From the NCBI RefSeq assembly GCF_014191355.1, contig NZ_JACHWM010000002.1:1-64000 (forward strand): a stretch of DNA of 64,000 nt, written 5' to 3'. This document shows, piece after piece, positions 21,453 to 29,311 of this stretch. The notes beneath the pieces were generated by a model. The model made no database searches, was not told where the DNA came from, and saw nothing but the letters and a program-made list of their open reading frames with translations. The stretch comes from Methylobacterium sp. R2-1. GTDB taxonomy: Bacteria > Pseudomonadota > Alphaproteobacteria > Rhizobiales > Beijerinckiaceae. Position 1 is the stretch's first letter, and the number at the start of each line of letters is the position of its first letter. Position numbers and translations under genes: made by a program.

Positions 21453-21587
21453 GTGCCAAGCCTGCTTTCCGCGGCCTTGATTGCCGCGTGCGTTCTGCTC
21501 GCGACCCTTGTGGGCGCAAACCTCTGGGCTTTGCGGATAGCCGCGGCAATGACCGCCGCCGACGAGGAAGGTCGGACAGGGCGCTGA
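21453..21587 (+). CDS. Possible single-pass membrane microprotein, 44 aa
   Basis: A GTG-started frame of 44 codons preceded by GGAGAGG. The translation begins with a hydrophobic helix (SLLSAALIAACVLLATLVGA, then NLWALRI) and ends with a short charged tail. One N-terminal membrane segment is predicted. It lies 40 bases from the convergent end of the exopolysaccharide protein gene. Only the hydrophobic helix and ribosome site support it. Confidence 0.4.
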   Translation: MPSLLSAALIAACVLLATLVGANLWALRIAAAMTAADEEGRTGR

Positions 21588-21626
21588 CCCGAAATGCCCC
21601 AGTGCCTGGAGCCCGGAAGCGGTGGC

Positions 21627-24014
21627 TCAGGCCGAGAGGCGCAGCGGCGTCGTTTCCAGCCTCGGATCGGGCGCGATATCCTCGCGATGGCGGGCCACCA
21701 CGACCTGCCGCACACCCGTTTCCTTGGCGAGACGATAGAGCGAGACGAGGGCCGGATCGTCGGCCGCCGCCTCGGAAGCGATCACGATCGCGTCCATGCA
21801 GGGTCCGATGGCGGGGATCAGCTCGGCGGCATCCCGCGTGCCGTCCGCCTCAAGGCGACAGAGCACCCAATCGTAGCTCTGCGACAGGGCATTGAGGCCG
21901 ATGGCGAGACCTTGCGGCTCCTCCACCAGCACGTCGAGAGGCGCCACACCGCGCTTCACCGCGTGAAGCCGCGAGCCGCGCACGGGCTGGATCACGTCGA
22001 GGAAGTCGGCCTCGCCGGCCACGAGATCGGTCAGCCCCGGCTCGGACGAATCGGAGACCGCGCCGTTGACATCGACCAGCAGGGTCTGACGACGCGGACC
22101 CAGCACGTGGGCAAGGTTCGAGGCGAGGCCGGCGGTGCCGCTGGTGCGCAGGGTTTCGACTACGAGCACGCAGCCACCCTTCGGCTGGCCAGCGGGCCGC
22201 AACGTGCCCGCACCACTCTCCAGCCGGGCGATCAATCCGTCCAGGTCGGTCGAGAAGGCGGAGGATTTTGCGGGGACGCTGAACCCTCCCTTGCCGGCCA
22301 TCGCAACATCCCCTTGAGCCGGTGCCTCCGGTCCGATCGGAGCCGTGCTCGCGAAGATCGGGTGATGCACCGTCGCCGTCGCCCTCAGGGAGTTGGCGAA
22401 GGCGAGCGCCGGGGCGAAGCGGTCCGTCGCAGAGGCCGGATAGGCGCCGCCATAGACCGGCTCGTAGGCGGGGCGGCGGGACGGCGGCTCGGGCTCGGGG
22501 TAGAAGTCGCGCACACGCCCGGTCGACGCGCCGGCGAAGACGGGCTCTCCTTCGTCCCCGGTGCGGTCGCCGCTTGGCCCGGGCGGAGCGACGAGGAGGT
22601 GGCGGCCGATGACGGCCGCGCTCGCAAGCAGGAAAGCGAGCACCGTCACGAAGGCGACGATCGGGACCTTCTTCGGGAAGGACGGCAGATCGGGCACGAC
22701 CGCACGGGACACCACGCGGGCATTGGCCGGGCTCGCGTTCTCGGCGTCGCGCGCCGCGGCCTCGCGGTAGCGGGCGAGATAGGATTCGAGCTGCTCGCGC
22801 TGAGACTTCGCTTCGCGCTCCAGGGCGCGCAGCTCGACTTCACTGCTGTTGCCCTTGGCGACGACGTCCTGTTGCCCCTCGACCGCGGCGCGCAAGGACT
22901 CGACCCGTGCCCCCGCGATCTTGGCGTCGTTCTCCAGGGTGCGGACCACGCGCTCGGCGGCGGCCTTGATCTGGTTCTCAAGGTCCTGAACCTGGGCGGT
23001 CAGCTCCTTGATGCGGGGATGGGCCGGGAGCAGCGTGCGCGATTCGAGGGCGAGCTGCGCGCGCATCGCCATGCGGCTCTCGACCGTCCGCCGAATCAGC
23101 TCGTTATTGGCCACATCCGGGATTTCGAAGGCGCGCCCCTCCTTGATCATGTCCTTCAGGAGCTTGGCGCGTGCAGTCAGGTCTGCCTGGATCGTGCGCG
23201 CCTGCGAGAGCTGGCTCGACAATTCGGAGAGCTGCTGGGACGAGAGCGGCTGCGCGGCGGCGTTGCTGCCCGTGCCGATTAGGCCATGCTTGGCGCGGAA
23301 GGCCTCGACCTTCGCTTCGGCTTCTGCCACGCGGGCGCGCAGCGTCGCGATGTTGTTGCCGAGCCAAGTCGAGGCGTAGCGCGCGGTGTCGACGGAAGCG
23401 GCCTCCAGCGAGGCGAGGTAGAGGTCGGCCACGGTGTTGGCGCCGCGCGCGGCGAGTTCGGGATCGCGCGAGCGGAACTCGACGGCGAGGATGCGCGACT
23501 TGCCGACCGGATAGACCAACAGGTGGTCGAGATAAGTGTCGAGGATGCGATCCTCCGACGCCCGCTCCATCGGTGCCGACACGAGCCCGAGCATCATCAG
23601 CGTGCGCCGGATCGCCGAGGTGCCCTCGGCCTCGGGATCGAATTCGGGGTTGCCGACGAGCTTCAGGCTACGGATCGCCTCACGGGCAATGTCGCGCGAC
23701 ATCGCCACCTGCACCTGGCTCGCGACCGCCTGCTCGTCGATCAACTGGGGTTGGTCCGTCCGCTCCGCGGCCGTGCGGGCGAAGGCGGGATCGCGGCTCT
23801 CCAGCAGAACCTTGGCCTCACCGGTGAAGCGCGGGGTCACCACCTGCACGAACACCCCGGCACCGAGCGCGGCCACGAGCGTCGGCACGGCGATCCAGGC
23901 CCAGGAGCGGCGCAGGACGCCGGCAATCTGCGCCACCGCCAGTCCATCTCCCGGCCCACCGGAGCCACCGGACGGCGGAAGAGATGGATCGGTCGACAGC
24001 CTGAGGCGCGGCAT
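21627..24014 (-). CDS. Exopolysaccharide chain-length/transport protein (Wzz/GumC type) with degenerate BY-kinase domain
   Basis: The 795-residue inner-membrane protein has a first membrane segment about 37-57 (WIAVPTLVAALGAGVFVQVV), a large periplasmic coiled coil (about 190-440), a second membrane segment (IVAFVTVLAFLLASAAVIG) and a cytoplasmic C-terminal domain. That domain aligns with bacterial tyrosine kinases (ExoP/Wzc), but the P-loop position reads ETLRTSGTAGLASNLA (620-635) with no Gly-Lys-Ser/Thr. TLLVDVNG (about 644) stands for the Walker A' motif. There is no tyrosine cluster at the end. It probably controls polymer length or export without kinase activity. It is divergent from the exporter gene. 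Confidence 0.88.
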   Translation of the reverse strand: MPRLRLSTDPSLPPSGGSGGPGDGLAVAQIAGVLRRSWAWIAVPTLVAALGAGVFVQVVTPRFTGEAKVLLESRDPAFARTAAERTDQPQLIDEQAVASQVQVAMSRDIAREAIRSLKLVGNPEFDPEAEGTSAIRRTLMMLGLVSAPMERASEDRILDTYLDHLLVYPVGKSRILAVEFRSRDPELAARGANTVADLYLASLEAASVDTARYASTWLGNNIATLRARVAEAEAKVEAFRAKHGLIGTGSNAAAQPLSSQQLSELSSQLSQARTIQADLTARAKLLKDMIKEGRAFEIPDVANNELIRRTVESRMAMRAQLALESRTLLPAHPRIKELTAQVQDLENQIKAAAERVVRTLENDAKIAGARVESLRAAVEGQQDVVAKGNSSEVELRALEREAKSQREQLESYLARYREAAARDAENASPANARVVSRAVVPDLPSFPKKVPIVAFVTVLAFLLASAAVIGRHLLVAPPGPSGDRTGDEGEPVFAGASTGRVRDFYPEPEPPSRRPAYEPVYGGAYPASATDRFAPALAFANSLRATATVHHPIFASTAPIGPEAPAQGDVAMAGKGGFSVPAKSSAFSTDLDGLIARLESGAGTLRPAGQPKGGCVLVVETLRTSGTAGLASNLAHVLGPRRQTLLVDVNGAVSDSSEPGLTDLVAGEADFLDVIQPVRGSRLHAVKRGVAPLDVLVEEPQGLAIGLNALSQSYDWVLCRLEADGTRDAAELIPAIGPCMDAIVIASEAAADDPALVSLYRLAKETGVRQVVVARHREDIAPDPRLETTPLRLSA

Positions 24015-24235
24015 GGGCAGTCTTTACGAAGGCAGGACGCGGAATCGGGTTGATCCACCCGTCTTTCGTCAATTGAGGCCGTTAAGGTTGACGCTGCGTT
24101 AAGATCTGAATTCTTCCAGCGCCTGCATTCGAGACGATGCACCTTGCTGGAGTCACGCTCCCGCGCGGCATCACGACCGGATAGCATTCGTTAACCATGT
24201 GACCTTAAAAACTGCCGAGGTTCCCCATAACGGCG

Positions 24236-24814
24236 ATGGCGATGCAGCGGCGCGCATTCCTCCTGGCACTTCCGTCCGTTCTCGCGCTCGGCGGTTGCCT
24301 ACGTCCGGATTTCCGGACCGTCGATCTCGACGCCACCGGCACCGGCTCCATCGGCGCACGCTATTCCCTTGCGGCGGGCGACAAGTTGCGGGTCATCGTG
24401 TTCGGACAGGACAACCTGTCGAACATCTACGCGGTCGATGGCGGCGGACGGATCGCGATGCCGCTGATCGGTGTCGTCCAGGTGGGCGGCCAGACCACGG
24501 CCCAGGCCGCTCGACTGATCGAGTCGAAGCTAGCCGCCGGATTCGTGCGCGAGCCGCACGTGACCGTGGAGGTCGATGCCTATCGACCCTTCTACATCCT
24601 CGGCGAGGTCACGACTTCGGGTCAGTACCCGTATGTCAACGGCATGACCGTCGAGACCGCAGTGGCGATCGCCGCCGGCTTCGGACCGCGGGCGGCGCGT
24701 GATTACGCCGTGCTGACCCGCGAGGGTCCGGGCGGGCTCATCAATGGCATTGTGCCGATGTCCTACCCGGTGCGACCGGGAGACACGATCGTCGTCAAGG
24801 AACGATTCTTCTGA
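24236..24814 (+). CDS. Polysaccharide export lipoprotein (Wza/GumB family)
   Basis: The 192-residue protein has an N-terminal Arg-Arg hydrophobic signal ending in the lipobox LGGC (Cys about 22). The PES domain includes YSLAAGDKLRVIVFGQDNLS and VDGGGRIAMPLIGVV, then a SLBB-like unit (RPFYILGEVTTSGQYPYV). Such proteins form the periplasmic/outer-membrane channel for exopolysaccharide. At 192 residues it lacks the C-terminal amphipathic barrel helix of full-length Wza. It is divergent from the Wzz/GumC gene across 221 bases, a likely shared promoter region. Confidence 0.9.
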   Translation: MAMQRRAFLLALPSVLALGGCLRPDFRTVDLDATGTGSIGARYSLAAGDKLRVIVFGQDNLSNIYAVDGGGRIAMPLIGVVQVGGQTTAQAARLIESKLAAGFVREPHVTVEVDAYRPFYILGEVTTSGQYPYVNGMTVETAVAIAAGFGPRAARDYAVLTREGPGGLINGIVPMSYPVRPGDTIVVKERFF

Positions 24815-24954
24815 GGCGGCACACGGCATCGTTCACCAAAGCCTAACCGCGATCCGTGAAAGGAGCCTGCAGGCGCAGGACGATTGCCGTTTGTGGGCTG
24901 ATTGCGTTCGCCTCTTAACCGCGCGCTGACGGCGTCGCGCCGATCTTCCGCCGA

Positions 24955-26259
24955 ATGGGTCCCCGCTTCGGGACCGCCGCGCGGAGATCGACGGACGTGA
25001 CCGCTCCCATCGCCCCCTCTCTGACCGCCGCCCTTGCTTCGCAGCAAAGCCTCGGTGGCATTCCGGCCGTGGACCTGCGGTCCCGTAGCGGCGCGGGTGA
25101 GCGCCACCACATCCTCCACGTGTTCCGGGCGCCGGTCGGTGGCCTATTTCGCCACGTCGTCGATCTCACCCGCCTTCAAGCTCAGGCCGGCCATGCCGTC
25201 GGCCTCGTTTGCGACGCCTCGACCGGCGGCGAGCGGGCCGAGCGGGCTCTCGCGGAGCTGGCACCGCATCTCGCGCTTGGCGTCAAACGGATCCCGATGC
25301 GCCGCAATCCGCATGCGAGCGACCTTTTAGTGCTGCGTGCCGTGCGCGAGCGGGCTCTCGCCGTCGGCGCCGACGTGCTCCACGGTCATGGCGCCAAAGG
25401 CGGTGCGTTCGCCCGGCTCACGCCACTGGGTCGAGCCGGGCGCGACGTGATCCGCGCCTACACACCACATGGCGGAAGCTACAACTACCGGCCGGGCACG
25501 CCCCTGCACCGCGTCTACATGGCCGCCGAACAGGTGATGGCGCGCATGACCGACCTGTTCCTGTTTGAGAGCGAGTATGTCGCCTCGCGTCACGCGGCCT
25601 ATGCCGGCGGGGCGCCGCGCCTCGAACGCATCGTTCACAACGGCATCGCCGAAGCCGAATTCGCGCCCGTCGGGACTTCGGACGATCCATTCGATCTCGT
25701 CTATGTCGGCGAGCTGCGCGAGGCCAAAGGGCTTCCCGTGCTGCTGCGTGCGCTCGCACGGGTGCGCGGCCGGGGCCGTGACCTGCGCCTCCTCATGGTC
25801 GGCTCGGGTCCGGACACCGAGAGCCTTGCGGCCATGGCCGAGAATCTCGGCCTGCGCCATGCCATCGCCTTCGAGCCGCCCCAGGCGATCCGCCCCGTGC
25901 TCGGCCGCGGCCGGGTCATGGTCGTGCCCTCGCTTGCCGAGTCGCTGCCCTATGTCGTGCTGGAGGCGGCGGCTGCGGGCCAGCCGCTGGTCGCGACCAA
26001 TGTCGGCGGCATCCCTGAAATCTTCGGGGCCCTATCCGGCGACCTGGTACCGCCCGGTGACGACGAGGCTCTGAGTGCGGCCATCATCCGCATCCTCGAC
26101 GAGGCTCCTGCCACTCGCGAAGGCCGCGCGCGCGCGCTCAGTGACTCACTGCGCACCCGCTTCTCCATGAACCGCATGGCGACCGATGTACTGTGTGGCT
26201 ACGCCGCCGCGTTCCGCGCGAAGCGGGTCAGGGCGGCGTCTGCCGCAGCCGCGGCTTGA
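24955..26259 (+). CDS. Glycosyltransferase family 4 (GT-B fold)
   Basis: The 434-residue protein has an N-terminal Rossmann-like half (HHILHVFRAPVGGLFRHVVDLTRL, ADVLHGHGAKGGAFARL) and a C-terminal nucleotide-sugar half (DLVYVGELREAKGLPVLLRAL, LLMVGSGPDTESL, VVPSLAESLPYVVLEAAAAGQPLVA). The E-x7-E motif of GT4 is present in ESLPYVVLE. It likely adds a hexose to a lipid-linked repeat. The first 45 residues are unconserved, so a start nearer HHILHV is possible. Confidence 0.9.
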   Translation: MGPRFGTAARRSTDVTAPIAPSLTAALASQQSLGGIPAVDLRSRSGAGERHHILHVFRAPVGGLFRHVVDLTRLQAQAGHAVGLVCDASTGGERAERALAELAPHLALGVKRIPMRRNPHASDLLVLRAVRERALAVGADVLHGHGAKGGAFARLTPLGRAGRDVIRAYTPHGGSYNYRPGTPLHRVYMAAEQVMARMTDLFLFESEYVASRHAAYAGGAPRLERIVHNGIAEAEFAPVGTSDDPFDLVYVGELREAKGLPVLLRALARVRGRGRDLRLLMVGSGPDTESLAAMAENLGLRHAIAFEPPQAIRPVLGRGRVMVVPSLAESLPYVVLEAAAAGQPLVATNVGGIPEIFGALSGDLVPPGDDEALSAAIIRILDEAPATREGRARALSDSLRTRFSMNRMATDVLCGYAAAFRAKRVRAASAAAAA

Positions 26260-26389
26260 GTCCGGCCCTGGTGCGCCGCCTGTCCCATCTCAGGCCACCT
26301 GATCCGTGCCGCGCCTTAGGCTTTCGTGAAGATCGGTCCGGCATACTGCTCTGCCGGAAAGGCTCGACGTTTTCACGTGGAACATTCCG

Positions 26390-27943
26390 ATGAGTGCCAT
26401 CGACGTTCGAGATCTACTCAAGGTCGCTGAGCAAAGCGACTCGCTGACCCCCGTACCGGCGCCGCTGGCGCTCGATAGGGCACAGGGATCGCCGAGCGAT
26501 TCAACTGACCCTGCACCGACTCCACAACCTCGGGGTTCGTGGCTCTCGCCGGTAGTGCTGGCCGGCTGCGTGCGACTCGCCGAGTTCTGCGGACTGATCA
26601 TTCTTGGCCTTGCCCTGCACCAAGCACTGCTTCATGGCGTCGTGCCCATGGCGCCGCGCTACATCACCGCCGTCCTGGCCGTGACCGTTGCGGCCCTCGG
26701 ATTGTTCCAGGCGTCGGGAAGCTACCGGATCGGTGCATTCCGCGATCTCTCACGAACTTCCATGAAGCTCGCGACGGGCTGGTCCGTGGCCTTTCTGATG
26801 GTGGCCGCGGCGATGGTGCTCGGCAAGATTGCCGATCATTATTCCCGGATCTGGCTGCTCAGCTACTACATGGCCGGACTGGGGCTGCTGCTCGGCGGCC
26901 GCGCCGTACTCTCAGCCTTCGTGCGCATGCAGATGGCCAAGGGCCGCTTCGATCGCCGCACGGCTATCGTCGGCGGCGGTCCGGCGGCCGAGGAACTGAT
27001 TCGAGCTCTGGAAACCGGCGGCGAGAACGGTATTCGCATCATCGGCGTCTTCGATGACCGGGGCGACGACCGTTCCAGCGCCGAGGTGGCTGGTCATCCC
27101 AAGCTCGGCAATGTGAGCGATCTCGTTACCTACGCGCGCCACGCTCCGCTCGATCTCGTGGTCTTCACGCTGCCGATCTCAGCCGAGACGCGCATCCTGC
27201 AGATGCTCGCCAAGCTCTCGGTCCTGCCGGTTGATATCCGCCTGTCGGCTCACGCGACCAAGCTGCGCCTGCGGCCCCGTGCCTATTCCTATCTCGGCGA
27301 CGTGCCGCTGCTCGACGTGTTCGACAAGCCGCTCGCCGATTGGGATGTCATTCTGAAAGGCGCGTTCGATCGTTTCGTCGGCCTGCTGCTGCTGATGGCC
27401 CTCTCGCCGGCGATGCTGGCCGTGGCGGTCGCGGTGAAGCTCACCTCACCCGGTCCGGTGCTGTTCCGGCAGAAGCGCTACGGCTTCAACAATGAGCTGA
27501 TCGAGATCTTCAAGTTCCGCTCGATGTATGTCGATCTCTGCGACGCGGGGGCTACGCAGCTCGTCACCAAGACCGACGCCCGCGTGACGCCGGTCGGCCG
27601 CTTCATCCGTAAGACCTCGCTGGACGAGCTGCCGCAGCTCTTCAACGTGATCCGCGGCGACCTTTCCCTGGTTGGGCCACGCCCGCACGCGATCCAGGCC
27701 AAAGCGGCGAACACCCTCTACGATCAGGTGGTGGACGGCTACTTCGCCCGCCACAAGGTGAAACCCGGCATCACCGGCTGGGCGCAGGTCAATGGCTGGC
27801 GTGGCGAGACCGACACCAGCGAGAAGCTCCAGCGCCGCGTCGAGCACGACCTGCACTACATCGAAAATTGGTCGATCCTGTTCGACCTCAAAATCCTGCT
27901 CACCACGCCGCTCGCGCTCTTCAAGACCGACAACGCGTACTGA
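26390..27943 (+). CDS. Undecaprenyl-phosphate sugar-1-phosphate transferase (WcaJ/GumD type)
   Basis: The 517-residue membrane protein has about four N-terminal helices (65-190), a CoA-binding-like Rossmann region (TAIVGGGPAAEELIRAL), a fifth membrane segment (FVGLLLLMALSPAMLAVAVAV) and the catalytic cytoplasmic domain with KRYGFNNELIEIFKFRSM, RKTSLDELPQLFNVIRGDLS, VGPRPHA and KPGITGWAQVNGWRGET. It starts polymer assembly by moving glucose-1-phosphate (or galactose-1-phosphate) to undecaprenyl phosphate. A CACGTG palindrome lies about 15 bases before the start. A strong terminator follows. Confidence 0.95.
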   Translation: MSAIDVRDLLKVAEQSDSLTPVPAPLALDRAQGSPSDSTDPAPTPQPRGSWLSPVVLAGCVRLAEFCGLIILGLALHQALLHGVVPMAPRYITAVLAVTVAALGLFQASGSYRIGAFRDLSRTSMKLATGWSVAFLMVAAAMVLGKIADHYSRIWLLSYYMAGLGLLLGGRAVLSAFVRMQMAKGRFDRRTAIVGGGPAAEELIRALETGGENGIRIIGVFDDRGDDRSSAEVAGHPKLGNVSDLVTYARHAPLDLVVFTLPISAETRILQMLAKLSVLPVDIRLSAHATKLRLRPRAYSYLGDVPLLDVFDKPLADWDVILKGAFDRFVGLLLLMALSPAMLAVAVAVKLTSPGPVLFRQKRYGFNNELIEIFKFRSMYVDLCDAGATQLVTKTDARVTPVGRFIRKTSLDELPQLFNVIRGDLSLVGPRPHAIQAKAANTLYDQVVDGYFARHKVKPGITGWAQVNGWRGETDTSEKLQRRVEHDLHYIENWSILFDLKILLTTPLALFKTDNAY

Positions 27944-27969
27944 GGATTTTTGGGATATCGAACGGGTCG

Positions 27970-28010
27970 GAGCCCGGGACCGCCAGAGCGCAGTCCCGGG
28001 CTCTTCTTTT
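27970..28010 (+). terminator. Intrinsic terminator of the exopolysaccharide locus
   Basis: A perfect 11-bp stem (GAGCCCGGGAC with GTCCCGGGCTC) with a 12-base loop, followed by TTCTTTT. It sits 26 bases after the glycosyltransferase stop and before a convergent gene. Confidence 0.92.
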
Positions 28011-28043
28011 CCAAAGGGTCTTCGATAGTGACCGCCCTGCCTG

Positions 28044-28403
28044 TTACGGCAGCGCGCCGGCCTTCTCCTTCACCTTGGTCATCGTGTCCTGGCAGGCGGT
28101 CTCCTGACCGGCCTTGTCCTGCTCCTTGGCCTTGGCGAGCAGGGCGCGCGCCTCCTCGACACCGGCCTTGGTCGGCTTGGTCGCAGGGTCGGACGGGGCA
28201 CCGGCCGGCGGCTTGTCGAGGGCCTTGGGCGAGTTCGAGGAGGTCGCGCCGCCCGGCGGCTCCTTACCGGTCACCTGCTCCGCGCCAGCACTGTTGAGCC
28301 GACGCTCCACGGTGGAGATGTCGTCCTTGCATGAGACCGCCAGAGCGGGACCGGCTGCGATGAGGACGGCAAGGGCAGCGGGCAGGCTGAGGGCATTGCG
28401 CAT
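28044..28403 (-). CDS. Small secreted protein downstream of lanM
   Basis: The 119-residue protein has a signal peptide (1-22, LAVLIAAGPALA) and a mature part with CKDDISTVERRLNSAG, a Pro/Gly/Ser/Lys-rich middle and a helical end (VEEARALLAKAKEQDKAG) with a second cysteine (TACQDTM). The two cysteines probably pair. It is next to lanM on the same strand but separated by about 200 bases and a terminator hairpin. I do not recognise the family. Proximity gives a weak reason to link it to periplasmic lanthanide handling. Confidence 0.7.
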   Translation of the reverse strand: MRNALSLPAALAVLIAAGPALAVSCKDDISTVERRLNSAGAEQVTGKEPPGGATSSNSPKALDKPPAGAPSDPATKPTKAGVEEARALLAKAKEQDKAGQETACQDTMTKVKEKAGALP

Positions 28404-28558
28404 GGGTTCGGGCTCCTCCGAATCGACTTTTCGCGAACCGGTCCTGTGACCGCCGCTTCGGCCGAGAAAGCCCGCCAGACCGACATGTGGTTCCGATCTG
28501 CGACGCTTCGCCCGAGAATGCCGCGGAGCCCGCCGGCGTCGGCCCAGACATGCGAAAG

Positions 28559-28582
28559 GGTGCGGATCTCGCGATCCGCACC
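28559..28582 (-). terminator. Perfect hairpin downstream of lanM
   Basis: GGTGCGGATC and GATCCGCACC form a perfect 10-bp stem around a 4-base loop, 25 bases after the lanM stop. On the minus strand it is followed by CTTTCG, a weak U-tract. It is probably the lanM terminator or an mRNA 3'-stabilising hairpin. Confidence 0.75.
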
Positions 28583-28607
28583 ATTCTCATCCCGATGGGT
28601 CGGGCGG

Positions 28608-29009
28608 TTAGCGAATCAGATTGACCAGCGCCGAACCAGCCGGGCTCGCCAGCTCCTTGGCGTCGATCGTGCCGTCGTTGTCCGGATCGGCGGCCTTGAA
28701 CTGGGCCTCGATGGCGGCGAGGTATTCCTTCTTGTCGAGGGTGCCGTCATTGTCCGGGTCGAGCTTCTTGAGATCGGCCTCGCTGACGCGGCCCTTCAGC
28801 TCCTTGGCGTCGAGGGTGCCGTCCTTATCCGGATCGAGCTTGTCGAAGGCGGCGGAGCCGGCGGCCTGGGCCTCCTTGAGATCGACGGTGCCGTCCTTGT
28901 CCGGATCGAAGGCAGCGATGTCGACCTTCGTCGTGGTCGTCGGGGCCGCGTAGGCCGGAGCCGCGACGAGGGCGGCGAGAAGAACGGCAGAGGAGAGGCG
29001 GAACGCCAT
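28608..29009 (-). CDS. lanM: Lanmodulin, periplasmic lanthanide-binding EF-hand protein
   Basis: The 133-residue protein has a signal peptide (1-21, then APTTTTK) and four EF-hand loops: 35-46, 59-70, 84-95 and 108-119, all of the form D-P-D-x-D-G-T-x-D-x-x-E. Proline at loop position 2 and Asp at position 9, with about 12 residues between adjacent hands, are hallmarks of lanmodulin, which binds lanthanides at picomolar level and folds on binding. The sequence is almost that of M. extorquens AM1 LanM as I recall it. One difference is Asp108 instead of Asn at the start of the fourth loop. It lies downstream of lutH. It is proposed to buffer or traffic lanthanides in the periplasm. Confidence 0.98.
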   Translation of the reverse strand: MAFRLSSAVLLAALVAAPAYAAPTTTTKVDIAAFDPDKDGTVDLKEAQAAGSAAFDKLDPDKDGTLDAKELKGRVSEADLKKLDPDNDGTLDKKEYLAAIEAQFKAADPDNDGTIDAKELASPAGSALVNLIR

Positions 29010-29311
29010 TGGGGGCAGACTCCTGATCGAAGAGGCCCGGCCGGAGCCGGGCGAACGGCAAAATCGCAGAGCCGCTCACGACCACCCGCTCTCGGCAAAG
29101 TGGCCGCGCGGCCTCGCCTCGATTGCGTAACTTGCCCGGGATGATTTGGCAATAGGCGGAGCGGGAATCGCGCGTTTCGCCACCCGCCGCATCCTTGCTC
29201 ACCTACCCAGATATAGAAGCGGCGCGGTTCCGGAGAACCGCGCCGCCTGCAACCCCAACGAGACTTCCCGGACCGGGACCGGTCCGGGAGAGATCGCTTC
29301 TCAACCCGGCT
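29010..29311 (-). promoter_or_regulatory. lanM upstream region
   Basis: Three hundred bases separate the lutH stop from lanM. Two strong hairpins occupy the lutH-proximal half, so lanM very likely has its own promoter in the remaining 210 bases. The ribosome site before the ATG (revcomp of 29010-29025) contains AGGAGT. I see no clear operator palindrome. Confidence 0.45.
29221..29289 (-). terminator. Tandem hairpins after lutH
   Basis: Hairpin one, met first by lutH transcripts, is TCCCGGACC/GGTCCGGGA (29266-29289). Hairpin two is GGCGCGGTTC/GAACCGCGCC with a 4-base loop (29221-29244). Neither has a long U-tract, though hairpin two is followed on the minus strand by CTTCTATAT. They would partly or fully insulate lanM from lutH. 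Confidence 0.65.

Noticed and set aside
28608..29009. Generic calmodulin-like calcium-binding EF-hand protein
   Set aside because: Pro at loop position 2, Asp at position 9, short spacing between hands, near-identity to LanM and location next to lutH favour lanmodulin.
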